Positions 45,826-60,800 of a DNA stretch of 64,000 nt are shown piece after piece. Position 1 is the stretch's first letter, and each line of letters begins with the position of its first letter. The notes beneath the pieces were generated by a model, which was not told the origin of the DNA, did not search any database, and saw only the letters and a list, made by a program, of their open reading frames with translations. Made by a program: the position numbers and the translations under genes. The DNA is from Cornus controversa. Lineage: Eukaryota > Streptophyta > Magnoliopsida > Cornales > Cornaceae. The stretch lies in assembly GCA_026545225.1 (NCBI GenBank), contig CM048845.1, forward strand, positions 120,035,033 through 120,099,032. Reading direction: 5' to 3'.

Positions 45826-48800
45826 ATGGAAGAACGAGTGAAATGCGTGGCTTTGGTCGGTGTTGGGGCTTTGTTTGGCTCTTTTACTACTGTAGCTCTT
45901 CTCAATCTTCTCTCCAGGTAAATATACACTGTTCTACACACGCCACACAGTTTTTAAATCACTCTCTGACAACAACGACGAGTGTGAATCTCGCGTTTGT
46001 TTCCCGAGATAAAATGGAGGAAAATAAAGGTTTGTTTATTTTTCCAAGAAAAGCAAAACATCAAGCTTCGTCAGTGTGGGTAAAGCGTGGTTCAGTTTGG
46101 TGGAGGTTTTATTCTATTTAGAGTTCGAATCTTACACTCTATTTTTATTTTGCTTTCTTTTAGTCTTTTTTTTCTCAGTGATCAAATGTTGAACCAAAAA
46201 AGAGAACGATTCAGGAAATATATATTATTGCACAATTTGTTAAAAATGCAGGGCCTGGTGTACTGATGCTGTGTATTTTGCAGAAGGGTTGGAAAGGAAT
46301 GCAGTCGAAAGGCAATCGATTCTGGTGGTAATTTTTTTTTCTTCTTTTTGGCCTTATTAATTTTTTTTCACAAATCTTATAGAATGAAGGTTTTTTATTT
46401 CGTTACACGTTTTTAATTATTTGTGTTGTTAGCCTTGCAACTTATGGCTTGTTGAAGTACATCACTTTTAGCTTTTGATGTTGTATTTGCCTTTAAAAGT
46501 TTGCCATAGCTTATGTTACTTTTTGAGATAGGTACTCTTAAAGGGTTAAAATGGGATCTTTCCTTTCTCATTTTGTTTTTCTGTTTTTTTTGTTTTTTTT
46601 GAATTAAAGATAAATCATATCAAGTATCCTTTTCAATGGAGCATGCGATTTTTCTGTCAATACAAAACTCCCAAACAGCGGATTTTGGAGGTCATGGTTT
46701 AATAATGCGGTGACAGGTGCTGAAGTTGAATTTGGACTAGCACCTGAGTTGAACTTTGGTTGCAAGTGCATAAAAAATAGATTGAACAATAAAAGATACA
46801 AAAGCTTCCCTTGACAGAATTTGATGTGCCAATTTGGAAATGAAACCAACTTTGTGGTCAGATTTGGATTTAATAGTTGTAAATAAAAAAAAAAAAATGA
46901 TTTATACTTAATAGTTGCCTTCCATGACATGCTAAAACATATTCCTAGGCTGTATAACACGCATATGCACAACGTAATTACACTCAATTTTTTGACTCCC
47001 AAGATGTGTTGGAAAGCCTTTTTTTTTTTTTTTGCACACTTAGAAAGCTTATTAGTTTAATTTATTCTGAGAAAGCTTTGTATATATTAGTTTAATTTAT
47101 TCTGCTGGTAGTTACTGAGCAATTGTCTATTCGATTAATAACTTGCATGTAAAGATTTCAACAGTTCTGGAAAAGAGAACTATGTGGAACAAAAGATAAA
47201 CAGGTACCTGTACTAGATACCAGAGTCGAGTATTGTTAATTTACTAATTAGATAGACAACAGACAATCTCATCAGCTCAATTAGTAGAAGGTGCGTGCTT
47301 GGCGAATGAAAAAGGATTATTGCTAGCAAAGTGACTTTTCTCTTGGAGAAAACCTTTTCTATTAGGGGTCTTCACACAAAAGGTCTTATAAACGATATCA
47401 GAGTAGTTCTGCAAGTGTGGAATTGGGCAAACCATATTCTAGAGTGATATGAATGCATCATTGACATCTCTTTTTCGATTAGGAAGATAAAGCTAAATAA
47501 CATGAGGAAAATGATCTCCACAAGAAAGTTAAAAAAGAATGATATCAAGATAGGGTCTTCCAGTCATCAACACCAACAATATGAAAAGGAGTTCTTCCAT
47601 TTCTACTATGAGAATAAGAAGTTCAACATGCTTAGCGAACTCAAAAAGATTCAAATGCAAAGAGAGTTATATTTTATTTCTTCTTTTGAATTATGGAAAG
47701 CAAATGGTATTTTACCCAATACTGGTGGCCCAATCATAGTTCCATTTATTACTTGTAACAACCAGTTGGACCATCTATAAGTGAGCCTTACCAGAGGAGC
47801 AAATGGATGCGTCTAGAATGTAGGGCCCAAGCTCCTCACTGCTATTCTTAAATCACTTCTTCTATCCGTGTATTCTGAAACACACAAGAGCAATGAAAGA
47901 ATTTTACACTGTAGTAATCAAGAGGAGAAAAAAAAAAAAGGAAAAGGTTTTGTTGTAGTACGTTCTTAGGAATTTTTTTTTTTTTCTTCTTTTCTTCTTT
48001 TGGTTGCTGCCCTTGTGGGTAAGGAGGTTTGTGGCAAGATTAGGAGCACATAAAATGCAACAGTTGTAAAGGAAAAGTTAAAATTGAAGACAGACCTGTT
48101 TTAGACCAAAATAAAAATCAAAGACTCAATGAAAAACCTAATCGCATTGTTCCCAAAATAAATAGGTTTTGAGGATAGAATAAAATATAAAACTTATATG
48201 ATAAGAGTCTCCTATGCCCTAGCTTGATTTTCCAAATAGTATAGATTAGACTATTGGAGGAATAGAGGCACTGAGGTAGAGGCTGTAATATCTGATTTGG
48301 CAAAGCCGCAAAGGTGGAGCTGGAAATAGATTGCTCTAGTTGTCGAATATTTCTTTAGATAGAGAAACCAGTTCCCAAGAGGAAGGTTGCGTCACACACG
48401 TCATAATAATTGATTCTTCTACAGTTGGAATTTTTTTAAACTTGAATGGTTAACTTCAAGGTGATAAATCACTGGTCAGAAGTTAGCATATATTGTTTGT
48501 GATATTTTAACAGATTTTACGGATTTCACTCTTATCTTTTTGCATTTCCTGAAGTTTCAGTGAAATTTTCAGCATTCGCATATTTTAACATATGTATACA
48601 TATAATTTGATACAAATATTTACCTTGACGGATCCCAGCAACGTGATGCATCTTGGGATCTTGAGGTATCTGTTGACATTGACATTAAGAAACCTTGGAT
48701 TTCACTTACATGATTTTGATTTGTGACTTCACCCTTCAAGGACTAGAAGCCCTCTTTCATATTGAAAACAAAGAAAAAGAAAAAAAGATGGATGTTACTT

Positions 48801-51800
48801 ATGCTTCTCATAATCATTGTAACAGGTGGAGGATTTATACCTGAGAGAGCTACAAAAGGCTGTAATGTTCCTCGGGACGAGAATCATGTGATGGCTAGTT
48901 TAGATTTACTAGAAGATGAAATAGTTTCTGAACAACTCACCAGGTATTCTTGAGTTTCTAATTTGATGCTCTTGATTTAATTTAATGAAAAAACATTTTA
49001 GAAGGTGCCGTTGTAGGGATGATGTTACTGATCTATGAGAGATCAAATATGTGAACTTTTTCTGTAATTCAGATTTCTGATTCCTTATAAGTTGGTTTAG
49101 GGGATCCTATTAAATTCTCGGGTTTGCCTGGTGGAGAAGAAGGTGACAAAAGAACGGAAAAAATAAAAGAGGACGAGGGTGATATGATGGTTTCTCCTCT
49201 AAAGTATTCGATAACCACCCAACTACTACCAATATGGCCTACCTCCTTGCAGTTTTTGTCTCCCATAGAGATCATGTGACATATTCCTGTCTTTGATAAC
49301 AATGCATTTGATACACGTGTCTCACCGTCTCTTCACATGTGCGTAGGCCAGATATGTGGCCTTGAATAATACCCCCTCCACTTGTGATTTGTGAACAAGG
49401 AGTCTTGTCTCATCAGTCATCACTCACTACATATGGGGGGTTACTCTCTGTCTCTGTCTCTCTCTCATCCAAACACTTTACGTGAATGGATCCTCATACC
49501 CGCTGCAGATAATCATTTTTCATTCATTGTCAGTGTTTATTAACAGTGAGTTACTTGAATTTAAGGTAACAGATGATTATAGATGTCCCACTGATTACCA
49601 AATTCAAGAATTGTTGTTTCTATAAGAAGATTTACATTAAATATTTTGTTTAAACATCAACTATCCATAGAAACATCACTATCATACTGTTTACTTGAAT
49701 AAAATGTGACTCCTTGTTCTTGTTTTAGTTGTCATATTCATGAACATGGTTTGGTGTTTTGGCACTTGAAAGAAAATATTAGCCATTATATTTTGGTTTC
49801 TCCTCTGATTTGCACAAAACACACTATTACATAGGCTTTGCAATTTATCTGGAATTCATGGTTATATATAACTAAAAATTTTAATTCTATTTTTTTAATA
49901 CAAAATTTGAAAAAATAATCTCATGAATTTATATAGTTACTGTTGACGAATCCATAATATTAAAGAGAAAATGAAAGAGGAACACAATGGGGGAGAAGGA
50001 TGAGAAGTCCTTCAAGCTTCAAGGGAAGGAAAGCCTTACTAAAAGAAAAAGAAAAAGAAAAAGGAACAAATAGGAAAAGGAAAATAGAAGGCAGTGGACA
50101 CCCAACAAAAACAAGCCATTGCAACTCACGCCACTTTGAGGAATGGTCAAGGAGGGTAAATGCCCCCTAATTGGCTTCATTGGAGGTGCGACAATGTAGT
50201 TAATGCATTTGCTAAGTCATTAATGGACCTAGAAAGTCAATCTTATATTCAACCCTAAGGCTGCAAATGATCAACATTTTATCTTATAGGCCCATAGATT
50301 ATTTTTTTCACCTAACTACACAGCCTTAGGATCATCCTCGATCAAACAGTGATGAAGCCTCATGATGGAAGATTCCCCATGGCCTTTCAGAAGAGCTAGA
50401 ATTTCTGAGTTTCACAGTGAATCTAGTGCTGGCCAGCCTAAAGAAAAGAAGATAGTGGTCCTGATGGTGTCTGTAGAGTCTAGATATGCCTTTGATAACT
50501 GGTCCAAGTTCCGAACATAACAATCAATTGGGTGAAACTCGATTCTCGTGATATTTGAAGACTTTCACATATGACAACTATGGTGATTTAACTTCGTGAT
50601 TGAGAAGATGACCATGTAAGCAACTCTCGTAATACATGACAATGGACAGTGGCATCTCTTGGCCTTCAAAAGATTTGGTAAGAATGCCCATGTGGAGGAT
50701 AAAAGAATGAAGCATGCCCCAAAGAATCTCTCCAGTGCAACACACACCTTCTAGAATCTTGTTATTGCTTTCAGTTCAAAAGTCAAATAATTGCTACCAT
50801 AATATGACCCCAGAGAATGCTGGTGTTCTCACATGTGCAAAAACCTTCAAAGGAAGATGCATGTAGAGAACTGACATTCCTTGAACAACCTACATTATTC
50901 CTTGTAGGCCGTACATTGCCGATGACCTCATGATTGTTCAATAAATAAAATGTAGATGGAAGTTTTAGTCCACCTCTTACACACCTTTTACACATATCTT
51001 AGGTGTCTAGGATAGGGTTTATAAGGCTTTCTTGTTGGGAGCATCTGATTAGTATTGACATTGTTTTGAGCAATTTGATGAACCAAGGGCTTAACTTGGG
51101 GTGGGGGCGCAAGGGGAGGGGTTGGTTTTAGACTAAGATTTAGAAGACAATCATGTGCTAGAATCCAAAACAGCAATATTGCTCCTCTAGAATCAACTCA
51201 TATGGTACTGGCATGTTAAGGAGGAGAAGGAAAGTCAATTACCCCTTTTCCTTGTCCTCAAGAAGTTTGAAGAAATGGAAGTTCAAAGCAAGAAAATTGG
51301 AGGAACTTTAATGAATCAAGAGTTTAAAATTTGGGAGGAAAATTCTTTGAAGGCACTTATCCAAAGAAAAAAAAGGCAATTCTTTGCAGGCATGGTCATT
51401 GGTCACCCATGGCATATCCTCCCAAAATATGAATTGCATATCCTCCCAAAAAGTCAATTCAGATTTTTGTTTTTGTTTTTGTTTTTGTTTTTGGTTGACA
51501 TCTACCAGTGACCAGTTTTGGTTAGTTTATAAGTCAATTTACCAAACTACTAATAATGTGACAAGTTTTGGCCAAGGAACGATTGAACGAAGGCACTGCT
51601 ATAATTGCTTTCTTTGCTGTGTCCTACACCTTGTATACTTGTCAATGGCTATAGTATACCATGTTCAAGTAGTTCGTGGATATCCATTTTAGATGGTTCA
51701 TACACATGTCAGCCAGGTATATGTCTACAGTTCACGATATCAACCAATCCTAGTTAGGTCCTAAATGATTAAAAATTCAAGGAAATTTTGGGATCTCATT

Positions 51801-54800
51801 TTAGCTTTTATAAGATCAAAGTCCTTCGATAAGATTGTAGAACCTTGTATTGCATGTATCTACTTATGTTATATATTATGGTTACCGGAACTCAGTAAGT
51901 GTATCCGATGCCACTGTGTGTCTAGGTGTCGGATATACGAATCCCAAATTTTTGGATATAGGGGTATGTGTCCAAAAGTTGGATACCGGTATGTATGTTG
52001 ACTCATACTTTGCATTTAAATGCACTATATTTTTTATTAGTGTAATGTCTAATATTGTTTTATAAGAATATACTCAATTGTTACTCAAATTAAATAGAAC
52101 GTGGTAAAAGGGAAATAATTCCATCGATCTCATATATAGGAAATTTATCTCTACTATAAATTTTAGTTTTTTATTCTTCTTTAATCCTGTCATGTGAAAT
52201 ATTGGTGTCCGCTTTGCGTTCGTCTGTCAAAACACATCTTGTACGCATACCCATGTCGTGTCGTGTTGACACCGGTATGTGAAAGGAAATAGGAGACAAC
52301 ATAGCTTACATTCTCATGAATATTTGATTTATGTACAATGAGACAAATATCTTGGGCCTCTTGGTGTTGGGGATGGGTGTTTGAGTCTCTCACCTTGTTT
52401 AATTTCATAGAATACCTCTCTTTGAGCAACATTTAATGTAAATTCCTTTATCTGATGTCATTAGGAATATTCAGTTCTTTGGTTTTGAGTCCCAACAGAA
52501 GGTGACTGCTTCATATGTGGTAGTCATTGGTCTTGGAGGGGTTGGGAGTCATGCTGCATCTATGCTCTTAAGATCCGGTGTTGGAAGGCTCCTTCTTGTG
52601 GATTTTGATCAGGTTTTTTCTCCTTATGGACTCCTTTGCATTTTGGATGGTTCTAATGCACCAGTTTTGGTTTTATCCCTCCTGTATGGCTGTATGGGTT
52701 TGTTACTTTGTGGTCAATAAGTGTTTCTGGCTTTTCCATTGTTCATTTTTGTAATTTTCCAACATTATTCGTGACTTTGGACTGGCTACTACTGTTGATA
52801 TTTTTTTTCCTAATTTACTTCATTGTGTAGAGCATGATGAAGGACCGGAAAAGGACCATTATCTTTCCTTCCTCAAAGCTGGCTGGTATTGGTCTAATAA
52901 AAAGGCGAATGGCTCTTATGGGGTTCTAAATAATTGTCATTAGGAGAATGTAAGATTGTTTAATATTGTAGCTTGGATGGGATTGTACAGGAATTTGGTG
53001 GCATGGTCATTTCATTATGAAATTTTTGGTTTGCATAGATAATTGGAAGTGGATATCAGATGAATCCTTTGAGCAGTAATTTTTGAGGTTGCTTTTCTGG
53101 CTAAAAAAGGTGCAGTGGCTCTTCAACAAGTTCAAGGTCAATCTTAACCAAAACCACAACTCCTTACCACCCCAAATAAATAAATATATAAATAAAAAAT
53201 AAAAAGTTAAAGAAAAAGAAAACAAAGGAGTTCACGGCTTGAACCATTTTATGTATTTTTCCTTGTTACACTTCCAAGAAAGCCTTACCATGCTTATGTT
53301 CCTTCTTTTGATAAAATTCTTTGTATTTTATAAGAAAATTATAGTTGCACAAGCATTACATTAACTCTATGCTGTGATCCGATTAATTATCCAAAAAGAA
53401 CTAAAAATGTAACCAGTGTTAAGTGAGTTCATGCTCAATTTGGTTATAATCTCTCAATAGAGTTGTTGGAGTATTGACTTAATAAAAAGTGATTGTTAAC
53501 TGGTTCTTCATTATCCAGAACCAATAATATAAGTTCTTAGATGTTTAATTAACAGAATATGATGTGAGAATGCACGCAGAGGCTTTTGGTTCAATTATTT
53601 ATGATGCTACACTTGGAGGAGTAGATAGTTTATTTAAACTTTGGTTGATTTTACCCATTTCTGGACTTTATCAATTTCAACTGATCACAGCCAAATTATG
53701 CAACGAAGCATGATTTGTCAATCATATAAATAACCTAACAACCAATCAAATATAGGACACATGACTCTTACATGGAAAGCTGCAACCTTAAAACATTACC
53801 GGACCTTGTTAGTAATCAAATATATGTTGAATAGAAAGAGTACAATGTTATTGTCAGTTACAGGCTCTGTTCCGGAAGCACTAGTTGTTGATTTATCTCT
53901 GAGCAAAGCATCATGCTAGTCGTTGATTTATCTCTGAAGATATTTGAACACCTAAAGTTTAGTCTATATTGGACCATTTCTCTGGGAATAAAACTTTCTT
54001 CCAAAAATCAGGGAACTAATGGATTCTCTCATCGAATTTGTGCAAGGCTGCAAGCTGGACTGAGGAAATAAAATATCTATATCTGACTGACAGATAAATT
54101 TAACCTAAGATATTCTGGCTAAGAATAAAAGGATTGCCTGTAATATCAGTGCGTTCGCCTGAGCTAATAACTCGACTGAGGAAATAAAATATCTATATAT
54201 CTATATCTGACTGACAGATAGATTTAACCTAAGATTTTGCAATTCGGAGCTAAAGATATTCTGGACAAGAATAAAAGGATTGCCTGTAATATCAGTGCAT
54301 TCGCCTGAGCTAATAACACGAATGTTGTTGATTTTGCTTTCAGATTGACATGCATTAGGTTTTGTATATTCTTTAAGATGTACCATATTCATTCTGTGAT
54401 TACATGAGAAGGTGTCGCTTTCATCACTAAATCGACATGCTGTTGCGACAAGAGAGGACGTTGGTATCCCAAAAGCCCATTGCCTTAAGAAGCATTTCTC
54501 ATCAATTTTCCCAGAGTGCCATGTGGATGCAAGAGTGCTATTGTACGATGCATCCTCAGAAGAAGAAATTCTCTCTGGCCACCCTGATTTTGTTCTGGAC
54601 TGCATTGATAACATTGACACAAAGGTAATGCTACTTATTTATGGTTTCAGTAAACTTATATAACACCTATTATTTTCCACACTGGAATTATAATTTTGGA
54701 CTAGCTTGTAAATTTTTTTTGCTAGCTTCCTAAGCATGTCATTTCTCACCTTTTTATTCGGTCAGAAATTTAAGCTGAGAAAAAGATTGCTGATTTGATA

Positions 54801-57800
54801 ATGTATTGACTGTATAATCACACCACTCACTGATAGTCAAGCAATAACTCTGCTCCCTTGATATAGGAGGTTGTAAGGTTCAAGTACAAGTAGGGATGGG
54901 GGGTGGAGGAGCCTACCCACGCTAAGCTAGAGAAAAGAAAACAATGAAAAAAATGTTCTGAAATCTGAATAATTGTCCCATTGAAAATGCAAAAATTACT
55001 TTCTAACCATTTAAAGTGACAACACCTTAGTATACATGTACATATGGTTTTTCCTTGGTGATCTGACGTTGGTTGGCAACACTTGTATGCTAATTTACTT
55101 TAAGTGCATATGACTTGTTATTGCACTGTTATGCGAATGTGTGCACAAAAAGAATGCTTGGTCATTTTCTATTACAAGACTATGTACCTGCATGCACATC
55201 TTTTTGCTTGCGTGCACACACTCATCTAAAGACATAATATCCTTTTATAATTTTGATATATTTGGACAATGCGGTTGGGTTTCTAATTGTACATGCCTTA
55301 GCTTTCTGCTGAAAATGTATTACTTAACACATATATTTCAGTTATTGAAATAATCATTTATGTTTTCATATAAATTATAATTTTGATAAATGGTCTCACT
55401 TTTCAGTTTTAAAGTGCTTACTTCATTATATGTGCTAGGTGGTTACATTTACTTATTAATAAAATATATGTAATAGGTGGCACTTCTTGCTGCATGTGTA
55501 CGTAGGGGTTTGAAAGTCCTATCTGCAACAGGAGCTGGCGCAAGAGCTGACCCAACAAGAATCCGTGCGGCTGATTTAAGGGAGTCAACAAATGACCCGC
55601 TATCTCGAGCTGTAATGCTTTTATCCCTTGACTTTGCTTTGTATTTTTTGATCTATCTATGTGATTTCTGCTTGTGTTTTAGTTTGCATTCTAGGTCTAT
55701 TTAGGACCATATTCCAATATTCCATATTAGACCTACATTTTTTTATCAATTCATTTTATTCAATTTCTACTACATTTATTTCACTGTCAAAAATCAGTTA
55801 ATGAATATCTGTGTAGTTCCAAAATAAAAATATGAACCAGACATGTTCATATTTTTTATTTGAATTCTCTTAGCAGTGGATACTGAATGACTTGCAACCA
55901 CATCAAACAATTATATTGTTCTCTTAGTTTGGCGGGACATTTTACAGCCTCAAACTCTAGTTGCTGTGTGTTTGGTCTGCTAGGGAGAGGGCAGTGAATC
56001 TTTCTTTGGCATGTAAGAATTTGGTGTAGAATTTGTTGACCATTTGTCTAAGAGGTTACAGAAAAGATTTGTGTACCATTTATTTGCTGAATTAATCCGG
56101 AAATCAGAGAATTTTCTTTGCCTAAGGTTGTCATTAGTGCCATAATTGCCTAGAGTATCAAGAATTGTACATGTTATCTGACTTTCCCTTTCTGTGATAA
56201 GTTGTTGAACTTGGGTGGGGCGTAGCCTTGTGATATAGTATTCTCACAATGTACTTGGGGTAAGGGGCAGGGAAATCATACTCGGTCGAGGAAAAGAGAG
56301 TTTTGGATTTTCCTTGCTGAAGGAGTGCATAGACTTGCTCCAGTTTTACAGAGGTAGTATGATTAGTTTGATTCCTGGACATCATAGAAGGCGTTGCAGC
56401 AGGGTCCTGGTATTTGTATCTTTGGCGATTTGTGAATTTGGCATTTGTGATGGGGTAAAGTTAGTATGAAAGGAGATTGGATAGGATTTGATATTGGCTT
56501 GAGTTCATAGACTGGTTTGTTACCTCTTCCCGTGTTCATTTTGCAATGCACCTCCCCACTGGAGTCTCTGAAATGTAGTTTTAGAGTTTCAAAATAATAA
56601 GAGTTAACTCCCACAATCTGGATTTCATGGCTAGGAGAAAGTTTAGTAGAATATTGAAGAAGGTAGAAATCAAGATGAGGCTGTATCAACAGATACTGGT
56701 GGGGCACCTTTTTCTTCCATCTTTTTCTCTTCACCATTTGTACTAGGAGAATACCTAGTATTTGTAGGTGTACTTGCACATGCCAGTTAGAGTCCATCCA
56801 TCAAACATGCTTGAAGTACTGCATGTGCTTCCCCTCAGTAATGTGGTCAAGCCGCAATCCGACATGTTACGTGTATCTCACCTCTTGTTTAGGCTGTATA
56901 CAGAGTTGGCCACACATGAGCTTTAAGCCACCAGATCAAGTTAACTCAAGTGTGGCCGAGATGGATTATGACGCAGTACCCAGTGGCTACAGCATAATCT
57001 TGAGAGATCACAACACAGTGCATTGTCCAATAATGATTGCTAGGATCAAGGGGCATAATGCATATGCACCTTATATCTGTCGGGATTATAATGCAATGTC
57101 ATGAAAAATTATTGGGACCATAAGTCATCAGCATAGTTGTCAGAGGCACGCCTCAGGCTCAAGGCTCCTCAAGATTCAACAATTGCGCCTGGACCAAGGC
57201 CAAGCTAGGCTCCTTCAATAAGGCACGCACCTTTGCATTTGAGGCGCTAGGCTCAAGTTGCGCCTCAAGCGCGCCTAATATAAAACACTTATTTTTTTCC
57301 CCTACTTGTTAGCATGTGGTGTATTTTTTTTGTAACAGTGGACTCTAACCATATAATTCAGTCCCTAACGGTAAAAGAAATAAAAAGGGTTGATCGATAA
57401 ATTCGATACAATTAGTCGATTTAGGACTTTCTAAAAGTCAATACAGAGTCGGATGACAGTCTGCAATTTGGACTTTCTGGATGTCGAGCTCTTCTCTGAC
57501 AACTTCTTTGTTTTTTGTTCTTTTTTTTTCCTCCTTATTGCTCTATTTTTTTATTCTATGTTCACCTTTTTTTTTTCTTCCTTTTTATGGTATTTCTATT
57601 CTTTTCTCTCTCTTTCTTTTCTTCCTTTTTAAAAAAATATTTTTTTTTATGAATTCTTAATTTGTTTATGTTTTGTAGTTTGTTTCTCTAATGCATGTAA
57701 TAGTGCCAAAGCATATTATCATAAAAAATACTGAAAATGGGATATTATGTATGCTCATTTTGTGATTTGATGTTCTCATGCTTTTGGCTAAATAGTAGTT

Positions 57801-60800
57801 TGAGGCTATTGAGCAACTATTGTTGCTGGCTTTGTATTATTAGCTATAAATTTTACTTTTTTTTCAACTTGCGCTTCGCTTCAGTTAGGCCCGCGCCTCG
57901 CCTTGTGCCTCAGGCTTCAGGAGGCCTTAGCGCCTTGAGCCTTTAATAACTATGGTCATCGGGATAAGGGGATGCATCATAATCTCAAAAGTACAACACC
58001 ATGTCATGTATCACACTGTAATCTTTCGTTTCATAATGCACTACATATGGGGATACATCACAATCAAAGGATGGTGACACAATGTTGATTCATATTGTAT
58101 TCATGGTTATAACATTGCACTGCAGAGGGTACATTTCAACGATAGGATTACAATACAATGTTGAATCACACCTTAGTCATGGCAATCACAGCATACCACA
58201 TTGGGGTATATCGCATTTGTGACTACATTACAATGTTATTAATCATGCTGCAAGGCAATCACAGTGCCCCACAAAGGAGTACATCGCAATTGCAGGATTG
58301 CACTCAGAGCTAATTAAAGTAATTCCTGAAGTACCATGGAGTGATGTGCAACAGTGTATTCTTCAAAAGTAATCCTTGAGAAATCGTGGATGTTTTATTC
58401 TGTATAATTGTTACATGGGCTTTAAAGGGGTATTATCAGAACTGCATTTGCCACCAGAATCTCATCTTCAACCAAGGTTGATAGGGTTGACATGTATGAT
58501 GTCTTGTTGAGTTACATATTTCACCTGTCATAATGAGTCCTCAAATTTCCATGTGCAGTCACTTTAGAGATCTACATGTCTTTTTGTCTTATCCACGTCT
58601 AGTAATCAGAGGCTCCTTTACAAGAAGCTATGGGCTTAGCACCTCATCCGACTAACACAGAGAACTAGTATTTTTTACTTATGTTTTACATTCTTGATAT
58701 ATGATTTGCGAAGGACATCTATTAGAAACTGCCCTGCCTTTCAATGTGATCAACCAGGAGTCTTATTTACTGAATGGTTCACATAAAACCTTTTGGAAAA
58801 AAAAAATGGTTCACATAAAAAAATTTACTCTCTGCATGATTGGTAATTGCAGACAATTCCTAATTAGCAATCATCAAAATAAGCTAGTGATTTGCAATCG
58901 GACTTCCTTTGATCTATATTTAACCAGAGAATATTGAAGCTATCAAAAACTAAAACTCGAGACTTTTTACCAGGAAAACTGTGATTTATCCTAGCTCAAA
59001 ACTGAATTTTTACCGGGGCAAATATTGAATCATCCTAACTTACTACCTGATACTTAGCATTGCAAATGAACTGAATTTCATGAATAGCTCAGGCTTGGCT
59101 TGGTATTAGGCTTTTTTATTTTTTAAATTTAGCAAATGAATTGAGGATGAGCTTTGGCGAGCCTGACGGCCCTGACATGACCAAGATTGGCTTGGTTGGG
59201 CTAGTGAATATAGGACTTCTAATGACTTGCTTGCAATGTAATTTATCCAAACTGCATGAACTTCTATAAATGCGATCCTTAAAAGTATAACATTATATAT
59301 TTATAATGGTATAATACTAATATAAAAATAGAAATTGGAGAGGACAACTTAGTAAAAGCCTTTCAACTTCTACATGATGTGACAACTTATAGATGGCATC
59401 TATTTTAAAACCATGTTTTCTTATGATATGCATCCTTAAACAATTTTATTTAGATATGATTTCTAGAAAGTAAGGCATTATATTTCCAAGCAGATCAAAA
59501 ATTCAAATTTCTTTATTTTTATAAATTATTTGTTTTTTCTTTAATATGTTCAAGGAAATGAAATGGGAAAGAACCTCAAAAAGGAAAATAAAGAAGTAAA
59601 GTGACTCATTTTTTGAGTGTCATTTATATTTTTGACAAGTGAGTGCCATGCATATTAACCAAGCTGTTTGGAATTTTTTTACTGGAATTTCTAAAATGTA
59701 CTTTCCTTCTGTGTGCAAAATTGAGTAAAGTATCTCTAGAACCGAGTTGAAGGAAACCATACAAACCTTCGATGCTCTTTTAGCCAAATAGGTTCCCTCG
59801 ACTTCCATGAGGTCTTCACATTTCGTTGCACTTCCTTGAAAACATTTTGAGAGTTCCGTTTTAAAATTGTATGCCATGATAAAATTCAGTTATGTGATTC
59901 CTATCTTTTGAGGCTATACCTGCTTCTGCTGCTTTGAGATTAGCGACCTTTTTAGTATTAGATATTGATGTCACTGCTTAACCTCTTTTCCTGGTGAAAT
60001 CTTGGCCGTGTAGCATCTAGACCTGACTTCTGCATTTTTATATTCATTGTATCTTATGAATTTGCTTCAGGTGTTTCTTACATGTTACTTGCGAACTAAA
60101 TACAGCTTGCAATGGAACATCCATTTTGTAGGTGAGATACCGTTTGAGGAAAGATTATGGTATAGAAGGTGGCATTCCTGTAGTTTTTTCTTTAGAAAAA
60201 CCCAAGGCAAAATTGCTTCCATTCAAGGGACCAAGTGGAGAAGAAGAAAACCCTTCAGATTATCAAGTAAGGATGTTTGTGTGTTCCTTTGAAGTATTAG
60301 CTGCTACTCTCATTTGTAATATGACACATTTTTTACCCACAGAAAAAGATTGGAACTTTTTTCCTCCATTGCTTTGAAACGTATTTTTAAAATTGCACAG
60401 TATTTGTATCCTATGATGGATGCATTGAGGTTAAACATACTAATATGTTGAAATCCTGATATCAGATAGTGCCGGGTTTTAGGGTTCGCATCATTCCTGT
60501 TCTAGGTACCATACCTGCGATTTTTGGACAGGTCATGGCTTCCTATGTTGTGACGCAACTGGCAGGGGTGCAAGTTCACACAGAACCAGTGGTGAATTTT
60601 GATACAGATCACTACTGTATGCTCCATCAGCGCCTTATTGAGCATGAGGAATTATTATATGGCACCTCCATGCAAGTTCAGGTATGCATATTTGCACTTT
60701 CTTTCAATTTCTTTTTTCATTGTATTTATTATAATTGTCTACTGAAGCACTAGAATTACATCTGGGCCCTTAACTCGTTTTATATTCCATACCTTGTTAC

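Larger units (their letters stand above)
55612..60131 (+). other. Intron 6 of the tRNA dehydratase gene
   Basis: At 4.5 kb it is the largest visible intron. It contains a degenerate repeat array (about 56950-58330) interrupted by a MITE (57133-57954). A minus-strand open stretch at 56158-56797 shows no domain I can name. Confidence 0.75.

Noticed and set aside
47502-47780. 92-codon Lys-rich frame in intron 2
   Set aside because: No domain, no homologue that I recognise, no paralogue in the window, and it lies inside a well-defined intron.
50332-51176. Minus-strand frames in intron 3 as a retrotransposon gag or pol
   Set aside because: I could not find a zinc knuckle, protease, reverse transcriptase or integrase motif. 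It may be decayed transposon DNA, but nothing specific is supported.
56158-56797. Minus-strand frames in intron 6 as a Copia remnant
   Set aside because: The general composition is suggestive but no catalytic or zinc-knuckle motif is present and no LTRs were seen.
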